DNA of 64,000 nt, from NCBI GenBank assembly GCA_014874475.1, contig JADBJJ010000027.1, positions 1 through 64,000 on the forward strand. Reading direction: 5' to 3'. Under the pieces are notes generated by a model, which saw only the letters and a program-made list of their open reading frames with translations, did not search any database and was not told where the DNA came from. The DNA comes from Chloroflexota bacterium (GTDB lineage Bacteria; Chloroflexota; Anaerolineae; B4-G1; DUEL01). Shown piece after piece: positions 46,487-55,406 of the stretch; within the stretch, counting starts at the first letter, position 1; every line of letters starts with the position of its first letter. A program made the translations under genes and the position numbers.

Positions 46487-47944
46487 ATGAGATTGGAGGC
46501 CGCTCTTAAACCCAGATACTGGAGATGGGCTCTGAACCTCTCCGAGCGTCGCTGGATGATCGTCCTGAGCGACGTTCCGGCTGTTGTGCTGGCTGCCGGT
46601 TTGGCGCTGGTCTTTTGGAGTTGGACCGACCATCGGGCGGTCACCTTGGCCTGGATTCAAGCCCGTGTTGCCTGGATCCCTATTCTGACCGGGCTGTGGG
46701 TCGTCATGGCCTTCCTGACCGGTGCTTATGCACCGCCGGAGATTTATCGCCCCGAGCGGCGGTGGGAGGTCCCCTTGCGCACGGGCCTGTTGGTGGCGCT
46801 GACCTATATTCTGCTGTACTTTGCCGCCCCGCGCACTCTGCTACCTCGGCTGGTCATAGTAATCTTTGTGATCCTGGCGGTGGGGGGCACAGTGGCGCTG
46901 CGCTGGGGAATGGTCCATCTGGCCCATACCTTGCCTCTGCGTCGCAATGTGCTCATTGTCGGAGCCGCAGAGGTTGGGCAAAGCCTTGCGGAACTGCTCC
47001 TGGATCGGCCAGAGTTGGGCTACCGCGTGGTCGGCTTTATAGACGACGATGGGGCGAAACGGGACCTCGTCATTGAAGTCCGCGGCAACCATAACAGGAG
47101 TTGCTGCCTTTCCGTTCTGGGAACCTCAGAGGATATGCCTACCCTCGTTCGGGCATTGGGAGTCCATGAAATTGTGCTGGCGATACGGGGTAAAATCGAA
47201 TTGCCGCTGTTCCAGAGTCTGCTGACATGTTCCGAACAGGGCGTCACCATCACCCCGGCTGTCACGTTATACGAGCATCTAACCGGCCGGGTACCGGTGG
47301 CCTACGTGGGGGAGAACTGGAACATCGCGCTCCCATTTCAGCAGCCAGGGGCGGGCCTCTTGTACCCCATGCTCAAGCGGTGGGTAGATGTAGTTGGAGC
47401 CTCCCTGGGCCTGCTGTTTTTCGGACTGCTGCTTCCGTGGCTGGCTCTGGCCATCAAACTGGATTCGCCCGGGCCGGTATTCTACCGTCAGGTGCGGGTT
47501 GGTCAAGGGGGGCGTCCTTTCGTCCTCTGGAAGTTGCGCACCATGCGAGCCGATGCCGAGGCAGATGGGCGGGCCGTGTGGACGCAGGAGGAGGATCCTC
47601 GTATTACCCGGGTGGGCCGATGGTTGCGCAAGGCCAGGTTGGACGAGTTTCTCCAGTTCTTGAATATCCTCAGGGGGGAAATGAGCGCCGTGGGGCCCCG
47701 CCCGGAACGGCCAGAACTGGTGGCAGAATTGGAAAAACAAATCCCCTTTTATCGCCTGCGGCATGCGGTAAAGCCGGGGATGGCCGGCTGGGCGATGATC
47801 CATTACGATTATGTGGACAGTCTGGAAGATGCTCAGGTCCGGCTGGAGTATGACTTGTATTACATCAAGCATCAGTCTATATGGCTGGACCTCCAGATAT
47901 TGCTTCGGGCTGCCTTTCACCTGGTAGCCCTGAAGGGGCGATGA
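46487..47944 (+). CDS. Polyprenyl-phosphate sugar-1-phosphate transferase (WbaP/WcaJ type)
   Basis: A 485-residue initiating phosphoglycosyl transferase that loads the first sugar phosphate onto undecaprenyl phosphate. Four hydrophobic helices (about 22-145), a Rossmann-like CoA-binding domain (NVLIVGAAEVGQSLAELL near 155), and the catalytic C-terminus (about 290-485) with KRWVDVVGASLGLL, SPGPVFYRQVRVGQGG, LWKLRTM, KARLDEFLQFLNILRGEMS and VGPRPERPELV. The Arg/Lys and Asp-Glu active residues (KARLDE) are intact. Confidence 0.94.
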   Translation: MRLEAALKPRYWRWALNLSERRWMIVLSDVPAVVLAAGLALVFWSWTDHRAVTLAWIQARVAWIPILTGLWVVMAFLTGAYAPPEIYRPERRWEVPLRTGLLVALTYILLYFAAPRTLLPRLVIVIFVILAVGGTVALRWGMVHLAHTLPLRRNVLIVGAAEVGQSLAELLLDRPELGYRVVGFIDDDGAKRDLVIEVRGNHNRSCCLSVLGTSEDMPTLVRALGVHEIVLAIRGKIELPLFQSLLTCSEQGVTITPAVTLYEHLTGRVPVAYVGENWNIALPFQQPGAGLLYPMLKRWVDVVGASLGLLFFGLLLPWLALAIKLDSPGPVFYRQVRVGQGGRPFVLWKLRTMRADAEADGRAVWTQEEDPRITRVGRWLRKARLDEFLQFLNILRGEMSAVGPRPERPELVAELEKQIPFYRLRHAVKPGMAGWAMIHYDYVDSLEDAQVRLEYDLYYIKHQSIWLDLQILLRAAFHLVALKGR

Positions 47945-49167
47945 TTATGGGAAAAGAAGACATTCCTGTAGCCATCATCGGCGCCTCTGCGGCCGGCCTC
48001 TTCGCCGCCTGCCATCTGGCCCGGCGGGGCGTGCCCGTGCGGGTGTTTGAGGCGCAGACCCCCTTTCAGCCTGAGGAGCGTACCCTCATCGTCACGCCGG
48101 CCTTCCTGCGCCTGGTGGATTTTGATGTCCGGGATGCCGTCCTGAACCGGGTGACCACTTTTGAGTTAATCTCCCACCGTCAGTCCGTCCGCATCCCCCT
48201 GCGGGAGGCCGATGTGATTCTGGACCGCGCCCGCTTCCTCCATCTCCTGGCCTGCCGGGTGCAGGAGGCCGGGGGGGAAGTCCTTTTCGGCTACCGGTTG
48301 AAGGGCATCATAAGAGGGGGACCGCGGTACATGCTCGGCTTTGCGGCGGGGCCTGGGCGGGAGCGCTGGGTCCCGGCCATCCGCTTCTTGGGCGCCGACG
48401 GGGTTGGCAGTACCGTCGCCCGTCTCCTCGGGCAGGATAGCCTGGAGCGGGTCGCGCTTTCTCAAGCGCGCGTCCCTCTCCCTGCCGACCTGCCAGCCGA
48501 TACGGTGCGGGTGTGGTTTGACCGCCGCACTACCCGCTTCTTCTACTGGCTGATCCCCGAGTCGCCGCGCTTCGGCGTGGCGGGCCTCATCGCCGAGGCT
48601 CCACAGGAAGCCCGGTTGTTGCTGGAGCGCTTTTTGCAGGCGCAAGGGCTGGAAGCCATCGCCTGGCAGGAAAGTGCGGTTCCCCTTTTCCCGCTCCTTG
48701 CCCATCGGGCCCCCAGGGGGAACGGTCACATCTTGTTGGCGGGAGACGCCGCCGGGCAGGTAAAGGCAACAACCGTGGGTGGGCTGGTGGCCGGAATGCG
48801 CGGGGGCCTGGCGGCAGCGCAGGCGCTCCTGCGGGGGACTTTTTACGATGCCGAACTGCGCCCGCTGAACCGGGAACTGGCCCTCCACGCCCTGATCCGG
48901 TGGGTGCTGGACGGCTTCACCAATGAGGACTATGACACTCTGTTGAGCCTTCTGAACGCGCGCGGGCTGGCGGTGCTGGGCCGCTACCATCGGGATGAAT
49001 TGGGGTGGGCCCTCTGGCGGCTGCTCCTCTCTCAGCCCCGCTGGCTGTGGCTGGGAGCGAGGGCATTGGTCCAGCGAACGAGAGCCCCCATCCGCCCGAG
49101 CATCGGCGGAGCAATGCGGGAACAATCTGCCCAAAGCGGACCACTCCGGGATGAAACGTTGGGTTAG
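47941..49167 (+). CDS. Geranylgeranyl-reductase-like FAD oxidoreductase
   Basis: A 408-residue flavoprotein. FAD-binding GASAAGLFAACHLARRG (about 13-29), a central substrate domain, and GDAAGQVKATTVGGL near 269, the motif of geranylgeranyl reductases and related monooxygenases. In a glycan operon it may saturate the isoprenoid carrier lipid, as reductases do for dolichol-type carriers; that is inference. ATG 47941 overlaps the previous stop (ATGA); ATG 47947 is an alternative. Two Glu/Asp-free hydrophobic patches near the C-terminus suggest membrane contact. Confidence 0.8.
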   Translation: MIMGKEDIPVAIIGASAAGLFAACHLARRGVPVRVFEAQTPFQPEERTLIVTPAFLRLVDFDVRDAVLNRVTTFELISHRQSVRIPLREADVILDRARFLHLLACRVQEAGGEVLFGYRLKGIIRGGPRYMLGFAAGPGRERWVPAIRFLGADGVGSTVARLLGQDSLERVALSQARVPLPADLPADTVRVWFDRRTTRFFYWLIPESPRFGVAGLIAEAPQEARLLLERFLQAQGLEAIAWQESAVPLFPLLAHRAPRGNGHILLAGDAAGQVKATTVGGLVAGMRGGLAAAQALLRGTFYDAELRPLNRELALHALIRWVLDGFTNEDYDTLLSLLNARGLAVLGRYHRDELGWALWRLLLSQPRWLWLGARALVQRTRAPIRPSIGGAMREQSAQSGPLRDETLG

Positions 49168-51016
49168 GAATTTGCGTCACAGCGGAGCGGGACGCGCGAC
49201 CGTGCGTCTCCTCCGGACCGGGCTCTACCGGATGAGTGGGCTGGAGTGGCTGGTTGTAGGTGCCGCGGCCCCTCTTCTGGTTTTCCCCACTCTCCGCCCC
49301 CGATGGACGGCGATAGCCCTGGGCGTGCTGGCAGCGATGTGGCTGTTGCGCTGGCTGGTGCGACGGGAGCCTTGGCCGGTCACGCCGTTCAACGGCACGT
49401 TGCTGCTCTTCGTGGTGATGATTCCGATAGCACTGAGGGCTTCAGCATTCCCGGACGTCACCTGGCCTGAGATCGTCAGAGTGGTGTTGGGATTGAGTGT
49501 TTTTCGCGCTGTAGCGTCGGTTGCACGCGATCGGCGCTCGCTGGGCCTGGTATCGCTCATCTTCTGCTTGATGGCGTTAGTACTGATCGCAATAGGAATG
49601 GTGGCGACCCAGTGGTCAGGATATGGTAAAGTGGGCACTTTACAAGGGCTGACCAGTCATATCCCGCACTTGATCGCCACACTTCCCGAAGATCAGGGCC
49701 CCTCTGGTGTCAATCCCAATCACCTTGCCGGCGCTCTCGTTTTATACCTGCCGCTCTCGGCTGTGGTGGCGGTCAGAGGGAGCACGTTTTGTCAGAGACC
49801 GCCTGTCCTCTCAATATTGCTGCTCTTGGGGGGGGTGACGTTCTTTGCCCTTGTGACTGGGACTCTGGTACTTACCCAATCCCGCAGTGCCTGGATCGGC
49901 AGCACAGCAGGGCTGATCGGGCTGGTAGTCTTGGCTGGCGTGACCGCTTTTCGCCGCTGGGTGCGAGTGCTGAGTGGTAGCCTACCGGTGCTGGCCATCA
50001 TTGGCCTGATTGTAGTGGCTCTGCAGGTTGGCCCTGAACGAATCCTTGTCCTGCTGGACCCGGGCAATTCGGCCGGGGGGCTCCAGACCTCGGTGGGGAT
50101 AATCACTCTGAGCGACCGGATGCGAATCTGGATCAGGGCGATATATGTGATTCATAATTTTCCCTTCACTGGTTGCGGGCTGGGGGCTTTCCAGCAGGTG
50201 GTGCACTTCTATCCCATATTCTCGGTTGGACTGGACACCGAGCCCCCCCACGCCCACAATATCTTCCTCCAGACCGCGCTGGACCTGGGGATTCCGGGCC
50301 TGGTGGCCTATCTGGCTCTGCTGATAGTGGCTCTGGCGGTCTGCTGGCGGGCAGCGCGCAGGAGAGACCCGCTGGTCCGCCCGCTGGCCCTGGGCCTGGC
50401 CGGAGGGCTGATCGCGCTTCACACCTACGGGATGACCGATGCCCTGGCCCTGGGCTCCAAGCCCGCGGTTGTCTTCTGGTTTGCCCTGGGCCTGATCGCT
50501 GCCCTGTCGAACGTTTCCCGAAAGGAGAGAGCCGAGCCTCAGGTCGCGGAAACTCCCATCGCATCCTCTCCGGCCAGCCGGAGTGCTGCTCGGTGGGCGG
50601 TCGTCGGCGCACTCTTGCTGATCACCGTGCTAATCTTTGCCGGCGGCTCCATCGGCTGGCGCGCGTTGCGGCGGGCCGGCGCTCCCCCCACCGCGCCATC
50701 CCTTCGCCTGTCCCTCTACCCGGACGCTCAAGACGTCAGCCTGCGCGCAGAAATCCCGGCCGCCAATGCCGGCTGGGCGGGCCTGCTGGAGGTCGCCACC
50801 TTTGTCTCCACCCATCCCCTCGCCGAGGTGGTGGCCTTCTACACCGACTCCCTGGCCGAGGAGGGATGGGTAGCGGAGGTTCAGGCCGGAGACGAGAACA
50901 GTTGGGAGAGCATCTATCGGCGGGATACCGGGCAGGAGGTGTGCTTGCTCAATGCGTTCCGGATGGAGGGCGAGACCCGGGTGTCCATCGTCTGCGGGGA
51001 TAAAGCAACGCCCTGA
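49151..51016 (+). CDS. O-antigen ligase/polymerase family membrane protein with extra C-terminal domain
   Basis: A 621-residue Wzy_C-family protein with about twelve hydrophobic segments up to residue 500. The family motif PPHAHNIFLQTALDLGIPGL (about 364-383) contains the conserved His. After the last helix (ALLLITVLIFAGGSIGW, about 482-498) comes a soluble domain of about 120 residues (FVSTHPLAEVVAFYTDSLAEEGW...) outside the membrane, not normal for ligases. It begins 17 bases inside the flavoprotein gene. It would polymerise or attach lipid-linked glycan. Confidence 0.85.
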   Translation: MKRWVRNLRHSGAGRATVRLLRTGLYRMSGLEWLVVGAAAPLLVFPTLRPRWTAIALGVLAAMWLLRWLVRREPWPVTPFNGTLLLFVVMIPIALRASAFPDVTWPEIVRVVLGLSVFRAVASVARDRRSLGLVSLIFCLMALVLIAIGMVATQWSGYGKVGTLQGLTSHIPHLIATLPEDQGPSGVNPNHLAGALVLYLPLSAVVAVRGSTFCQRPPVLSILLLLGGVTFFALVTGTLVLTQSRSAWIGSTAGLIGLVVLAGVTAFRRWVRVLSGSLPVLAIIGLIVVALQVGPERILVLLDPGNSAGGLQTSVGIITLSDRMRIWIRAIYVIHNFPFTGCGLGAFQQVVHFYPIFSVGLDTEPPHAHNIFLQTALDLGIPGLVAYLALLIVALAVCWRAARRRDPLVRPLALGLAGGLIALHTYGMTDALALGSKPAVVFWFALGLIAALSNVSRKERAEPQVAETPIASSPASRSAARWAVVGALLLITVLIFAGGSIGWRALRRAGAPPTAPSLRLSLYPDAQDVSLRAEIPAANAGWAGLLEVATFVSTHPLAEVVAFYTDSLAEEGWVAEVQAGDENSWESIYRRDTGQEVCLLNAFRMEGETRVSIVCGDKATP

Positions 51017-51087
51017 CTGTACAACACCCGTAACTGTATAATCCATAAATCCGAGTAATCTGCGGTTAGAAATCTGAACCTCAACGG

Positions 51088-51116
51088 TTGCCTCTCCCTC
51101 TCCTTCGCATTATAAT
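51088..51116 (+). promoter_or_regulatory. Sigma-70-type promoter of the small membrane protein, apparently leaderless
   Basis: TTGCCT (51088-51093), 17-base spacer, perfect TATAAT (51111-51116), then only 8 bases to ATG 51125. The layout matches those at 5512-5540 and 7460-7488. Confidence 0.7.
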
Positions 51117-51124
51117 ATCACCGT

Positions 51125-51424
51125 ATGGAGATAGACTTTCGCTTGGTAGCCGTAAACGCCCTGTGGATTCTGGGTCCGGCCCTTCTTCTGGCAACAGTCA
51201 GTTGGACCTATTGGGCCGCGCAGGAGGAGCGGCTTTGCTTTTGGGAAGCAGCCCGTCGGCCCGCGAGCCGGTGGGCGGCGGGGGCAGGCCTGACCCTTTT
51301 TTGCGCCGGGCTGGCGGCCACCGCCAGCCACAGGTGGGAGCAAATCCTCTGGGCTTTGCTGGCTCTGGTGTTGGGCATATCTGTGGCAGGGGCTGGGATC
51401 ATCCCCAGGCGGAAACGACCATGA
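51125..51424 (+). CDS. Small membrane protein of unknown function
   Basis: A 99-residue protein with three hydrophobic segments (about 9-28, 47-64, 70-91) and a basic C-terminus (PRRKRP). I recognise no family. It has its own promoter with no room for a Shine-Dalgarno, and its stop overlaps the nucleotidyltransferase start (ATGA), so the two are translated together. Confidence 0.7.
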   Translation: MEIDFRLVAVNALWILGPALLLATVSWTYWAAQEERLCFWEAARRPASRWAAGAGLTLFCAGLAATASHRWEQILWALLALVLGISVAGAGIIPRRKRP

Positions 51425-51852
51425 ACGCTCCGCACAACCGGGTTGCTCTGAACGACCTGGCCCAACGATACGGCCTGGGGGCGATCTACGCCTTTGGCAG
51501 CCAGGCGCAGGAGGTGGTCGTCTGGCTGGAAGGTGCCCCGCTTCAGGTACCGCCTTCTTCCGACGTGGATATCGGCGTCCTGCCCGCACCTGGCCGTCGT
51601 CTCACGGTGGAAGAAAAGGTGGACCTGACGACGGAACTGGAGGACCTGCTGGGTGTGGCACGAGTAGACCGGGTCGTCTTGCCGGAGGCGCCGCCGTTTC
51701 TGACGCTGGATGTCGTCTGCGGGGAACTCCTCTGTGCGACCGATCCCGATACCGAAGCGGAGTATAAATTATACGTCCTGCGGCGGGCGGGCGACCTGGC
51801 CCCCTTTGAGCGACGGCGCCGACGGATGATCCTGGCCGGGGAGAAGCCCTGA
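51421..51852 (+). CDS. MNT-type nucleotidyltransferase domain protein
   Basis: A 143-residue nucleotidyltransferase-fold protein. The GS...DxD motif is present (AFGSQAQE...SSDVDIGVL, about 25-54), but about 20 residues rather than 10 separate GS from DVD. A third acidic residue may be in RVDRVVL near 88. No intact HEPN partner follows; only a 36-codon coding-like fragment (51865-51972) is left. Its upstream partner is the small membrane protein. Confidence 0.78.
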   Translation: MNAPHNRVALNDLAQRYGLGAIYAFGSQAQEVVVWLEGAPLQVPPSSDVDIGVLPAPGRRLTVEEKVDLTTELEDLLGVARVDRVVLPEAPPFLTLDVVCGELLCATDPDTEAEYKLYVLRRAGDLAPFERRRRRMILAGEKP

Positions 51853-51864
51853 TGATGCCGTCCA

Positions 51865-51972
51865 AATTGCTACGAAATCTGCATCAGAGGCTTGGAAGAC
51901 GTAGAGCGTCTGACCCAGGCGCTGGAGCGTTGGATACAATCTCACCCGGAGCAGATAGATGAGGAGTGGTAA
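51865..51972 (+). pseudogene. Coding-like remnant after the MNT gene
   Basis: A 36-codon frame without a start codon encodes NCYEICIRGLEDVERLTQAL then ERWIQSHPEQIDEEW and stop. It reads like the C-terminal helix pair of a small protein, possibly the lost MNT partner. It overlaps the start of the next gene. Confidence 0.3.
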
Positions 51973-52936
51973 AAGTGCCCGCTGGACGGGTTGGGCCCGA
52001 TGGGTGCTGGGGCTGGGGGTGGCCGTGCTCTCCGTCTGGCTTCTGGCCCGGAATGTGGAATGGACCGCCACTCTGGCCGCCCTGCGCAGCGCCGATTACC
52101 GCTGGGTCGCTCTGGCGGTGCTGGCGATTATTGCCACATTCTTCACCCGTACCGCCCGCTGGCAGGCCCTCCTCTGGCATACCCACGTCCCTGCCCGCCC
52201 GGCGATGACGGCCCTTCTGGTCGGCCAGGTGGTCAACCTGGCCCTGCCGATGCGCAGCGGCGACGTCGTGCGGGCGATGTGGATCGCTTCGGAGAACGAC
52301 GCCGGCGCGCCGGAGGCGCTGGGCAGCATCGCCGTGGAGAAAGTGTGGGACCTGCTGGCCCTTCTCCTCTGCGGGCTGATCCTGCTGGTCTGGGTGCCAC
52401 TGCCGGACTGGTTCGCCCGTTCCACCGAGGGCACCGCCCTGGCCCTGTTGGTGGGTGGAGGAGTGCTCTGGGCCGGATTGCACTGGCAGGAGACCCTCTT
52501 TCGCTGGGCAGGTCGGCTCCTGGCTCGCTTCCCTGCCGGATGGGACCGCACCCTCCTTCCCCTCCTGCGTCGCTTGACTAATGGCCTGGAGGGGATCCGT
52601 CGTCCGGGTGTCTCGGGTCGGGCGCTTCTGTGGACAATGCTCACCTGGGGGTTGGGTGCTCTGGCCAACTGGGCCGTGATGGCTGCCTTTAGCATCCCGT
52701 TGGCCGTCGCTGCCCTCTTCCTTTTAGCCGCCCTGATGGTCGGTGGGACGGTCCCCACACCGGGACGGCTGGGACTGTTTGAGGGCATCTGCGTACTCTC
52801 CCTGGGCCTCTTTGGCATTCCCGGCGACCAGGCGCTCGCCGTCGGGCTGGTCCTCCATGGGGTGGTGATGGGGCCACCGCTGATCGGTGCGGCTCTACTG
52901 GTTCTCTGGCCACGTTCCAATCCCAGGAGACGCTGA
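51959..52936 (+). CDS. YbhN/lysylphosphatidylglycerol-synthase-TM family protein
   Basis: A 325-residue polytopic protein (about eight helices) of the UPF0104/LPG_synthase_TM family. The family pattern is RTARWQALLW near 62, LVGQVVNLALPMRSGDVVRAMW (about 85-107) and the VPTPGRLGLFEG segment near 262. Members occur beside glycosyltransferase genes and are suspected of lipid-carrier handling or flipping. It overlaps the next gene by 1 base (TGATG). Confidence 0.85.
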   Translation: MRSGKSARWTGWARWVLGLGVAVLSVWLLARNVEWTATLAALRSADYRWVALAVLAIIATFFTRTARWQALLWHTHVPARPAMTALLVGQVVNLALPMRSGDVVRAMWIASENDAGAPEALGSIAVEKVWDLLALLLCGLILLVWVPLPDWFARSTEGTALALLVGGGVLWAGLHWQETLFRWAGRLLARFPAGWDRTLLPLLRRLTNGLEGIRRPGVSGRALLWTMLTWGLGALANWAVMAAFSIPLAVAALFLLAALMVGGTVPTPGRLGLFEGICVLSLGLFGIPGDQALAVGLVLHGVVMGPPLIGAALLVLWPRSNPRRR

Positions 52937-53973
52937 TGAACTTGCCCGAATTTTCTGTCATCATCCCTGCTTACCAGGCAGAGGCGACGATCGGTCGCTG
53001 TGTGACCGCTCTCAATGCCCAGACGATGCCCCGGAGCCGGTACGAAATCATTGTTGTAGACGACGGTTCCACCGACCGGACGGCGGCGGTGGCCCTGGAG
53101 GCCGGTGCCGACCGGGTGGTGACCATTCCCCATAGGGGCCCTGGAGCGGCCCGGAACGCCGGGGCGGAAGTTGCCCGCGGGGATATTCTCCTTTTCACAG
53201 ATGCCGATTGCGAACCTCTGCCGGACTGGTTGGACCAGATGACCGCTCCTTTTGCCGATCCGCAGGTTGTGGGGGTCAAGGGGGCCTATCGGACCCGTCA
53301 ACGGAGCCTGATCGCGCGCCTGGTGCAACTGGAGTACGAGTTCCGCTACGAGCGCATGGCCCGCCTGCCGACCATTGATTTCATTGACACCTACGCGGCG
53401 GCTTACCGGCGGGACGCCTTTTTCCGGTACGGCGGTTTCGCCACCGATATTCCCGTCCCGTCGGTGGAGGACATTGACCTTTCCTTCCGTATGGCCCAGG
53501 CAGGACACTTGTTGCTCTTCCGGCCCGCCGCGCGGGTCTGGCATAGCCATCCGGCGACCCTGAAGGCGTATCTGACCCGCAAGGCCCGCTACGGCTTCTG
53601 GCGGGGGCTCCTCTACCTCCGGCATCCGGAAAAGCGGAAGGGAGATACCCACACTGACCCGGCGCTGAAATGGCAGTTTCTCCTGCTGGCAGGTACGCTG
53701 GCCCTCGTCGGCGGAAGCGTCTTCTGGCCCCCTTTGTTTCCGGCTTCTGTGGGCACCTTGCTGGCCTTTTTCCTGACCACCGTTCCGTTTGCCTGTTGGG
53801 CCTGGCGTCGGGATCGGGCTGTGGCGCTGGTCTGGCCCTGGGTGACCCTTCTGCGGGGGCTCCTGCAGGGCATCAGCCTGGCGGCAGGGCTTTTGTATCA
53901 CCGCTGGCTCCACCTGATGGCCCGCCCGCGGCCAGGGCAGGTGATGGAATCCCGATCCGATCCCAGACCATGA
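52936..53973 (+). CDS. GT2 family glycosyltransferase with membrane segments
   Basis: A 345-residue enzyme: SVIIPAYQAEATIGRCVTAL, VDDGSTDRTA near 37, FTDADCEPLPDW (DxD near 92) and the SVEDIDLSFRMAQAG motif near 175. Three hydrophobic segments (about 236-325) follow, so it is membrane-bound. It probably extends a polyprenyl-linked sugar. Its end overlaps the DUF2723 gene by 4 bases. Confidence 0.88.
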   Translation: MNLPEFSVIIPAYQAEATIGRCVTALNAQTMPRSRYEIIVVDDGSTDRTAAVALEAGADRVVTIPHRGPGAARNAGAEVARGDILLFTDADCEPLPDWLDQMTAPFADPQVVGVKGAYRTRQRSLIARLVQLEYEFRYERMARLPTIDFIDTYAAAYRRDAFFRYGGFATDIPVPSVEDIDLSFRMAQAGHLLLFRPAARVWHSHPATLKAYLTRKARYGFWRGLLYLRHPEKRKGDTHTDPALKWQFLLLAGTLALVGGSVFWPPLFPASVGTLLAFFLTTVPFACWAWRRDRAVALVWPWVTLLRGLLQGISLAAGLLYHRWLHLMARPRPGQVMESRSDPRP

Positions 53974-55406
53974 ACCAGTCCGGTTGGTTGATATCCGTAC
54001 TCTATAGCCGGCGATCCGCAGTCTGCAGTCTGCTCCTGGCTACCTGCTATCTACTGACCCTCCCGCCCACTCTCTCCTGGGCCCACTACGGCGCCGATGG
54101 GGGCGATCTGGCGACGGCCATCGCGTACGGCCGTCTCCCCCACCCACCGGGCTTCCCGACCTACCTGCTCCTGGGAGCCGCCTTCATACAGGTGCCGTGG
54201 GGCGACCCGGCCGCACGGCTGAACCTGTTCTCCGCTCTCTCCGCTGCTGTCGCTGCCGGGCTGACGGCCGCCGCCGTCCGTCGGCTTTCCTCTTCCGTCG
54301 CTGTCGCCGTCGTCGCTGGCCTCTGCCTGGGACTGGCCCCCCTCTTCTGGTCGCAGGCCCTCATCACCGAGGTCTATGCCCCTGCTGCGCTCTTCTCAGC
54401 GGCCCTTCTCTTCCTGGCCTGCAGCACAGACTGTCGGCCTGCAACCGCGGCCGGCCTTCTGGGTATCCTCTGGGGACTGGGCATCGGTGTCCACCCGACC
54501 CTTCTTTTCCTGGCTCCGCTGACACTGGGGCGATCTCTTCGTCCCGCTTCCGATGCCACCCTTGCCTCCTGCATTCCTGTTTCCGGCTCTCTTGCCTCTT
54601 GCATTCTTGCTGCCCTGCTGACGGTCGGTTTGCTGTATGGTCCCGTCCTGCTGGCCTGGGGGAAGGCTCCCTCCCCCTGGGTCAGCCTGGACAACCCGGC
54701 CGACTGGTGGGCGTATGTCAGCGGTCGCCTGTATCACCATTATGTCTTCGCTCTCCCGGCCCCTTTCTGGCCGCAGCGGCTCCTGGCCTGGCTGGGGCTC
54801 CTGGCCCGTCAGTTCACTCCGATTGGGGTGCTGCTGGCCGGCTGGGGATGGGAGCGCCTGTGGCGGGAGCACCGTCCCCTGGCCCTCTCCACCGCGCTGA
54901 CGTTCGGCCTGTTCAGCCTCTACGCGATGGGTTACCATACTGCTGATTCACTGGTCTACCTGGTCCCTGCCCTGCCGGTTGCCGCGCTCTGGCTGGGCCT
55001 GGGACTGCACCGGGCCGCGGAATGGTTGCGCACACGTCGGGCTGTAGCCGTCCATCTCCTCTGGCTGCTCCCTCTACTCCAACTGGCGCTCTTCTGGCGC
55101 TCTACGGATATCCACGACGACCGCTCGGCCATCCGCTGGGCTCAGGAGAAACTGGAATCTGCCCCCCCGCGGGCCATTCTGCTGACGGCCCAGGACGCTC
55201 ATACCTTCGCCCTCTGGTACGCCTGCGACGTTTTGGGCATACGGCCCGACATTGTTGTGGTGGACCGCGACCTATGGGGGCATCCCCCGTATCGGCGAAT
55301 GTTGACGGCGTCCCTGGGCGAGGCCATCCTGAATCCTGCTCTTTCGCCGTACGAGGCCGGGCAGGCCTCCGATCGCCCCATCGTGGAGGTAACCGATGAC
55401 CCGTAG
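53970..55406 (+). CDS. DUF2723-family membrane protein (GT-C-like)
   Basis: A 478-residue polytopic protein. The DUF2723 start motif PPTLSWAHYGADGGDLATAI (about 32-51) has the Asp residues expected of GT-C transferases, followed by GRLPHPPGFPTYLLLG. DUF2723 relatives include protein O-glycosyltransferases, so it may move a sugar from a polyprenyl carrier to a protein or glycan. Codons 8-30 and about 195-215 are made of low-complexity repeat sequence (see 54561-54606). An open frame continues upstream inside the GT2 gene. Its end overlaps the DUF4012 gene by 11 bases. Confidence 0.8.
   Translation: MNQSGWLISVLYSRRSAVCSLLLATCYLLTLPPTLSWAHYGADGGDLATAIAYGRLPHPPGFPTYLLLGAAFIQVPWGDPAARLNLFSALSAAVAAGLTAAAVRRLSSSVAVAVVAGLCLGLAPLFWSQALITEVYAPAALFSAALLFLACSTDCRPATAAGLLGILWGLGIGVHPTLLFLAPLTLGRSLRPASDATLASCIPVSGSLASCILAALLTVGLLYGPVLLAWGKAPSPWVSLDNPADWWAYVSGRLYHHYVFALPAPFWPQRLLAWLGLLARQFTPIGVLLAGWGWERLWREHRPLALSTALTFGLFSLYAMGYHTADSLVYLVPALPVAALWLGLGLHRAAEWLRTRRAVAVHLLWLLPLLQLALFWRSTDIHDDRSAIRWAQEKLESAPPRAILLTAQDAHTFALWYACDVLGIRPDIVVVDRDLWGHPPYRRMLTASLGEAILNPALSPYEAGQASDRPIVEVTDDP
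54561..54606. repeat. In-frame direct repeat inside the DUF2723 gene
   Basis: CTTGCCTCCTGCATTC (54561-54576) recurs as CTTGCCTCTTGCATTC (54591-54606), 15 of 16 bases identical and exactly 30 bases apart. It encodes LASCI twice, so the reading frame is kept. Confidence 0.7.

Noticed and set aside
51959-52936. Wzx-type flippase
   Set aside because: Motifs match the YbhN/LPG-synthase TM family, not MOP-superfamily flippases, and export is already provided by Wzm/Wzt.
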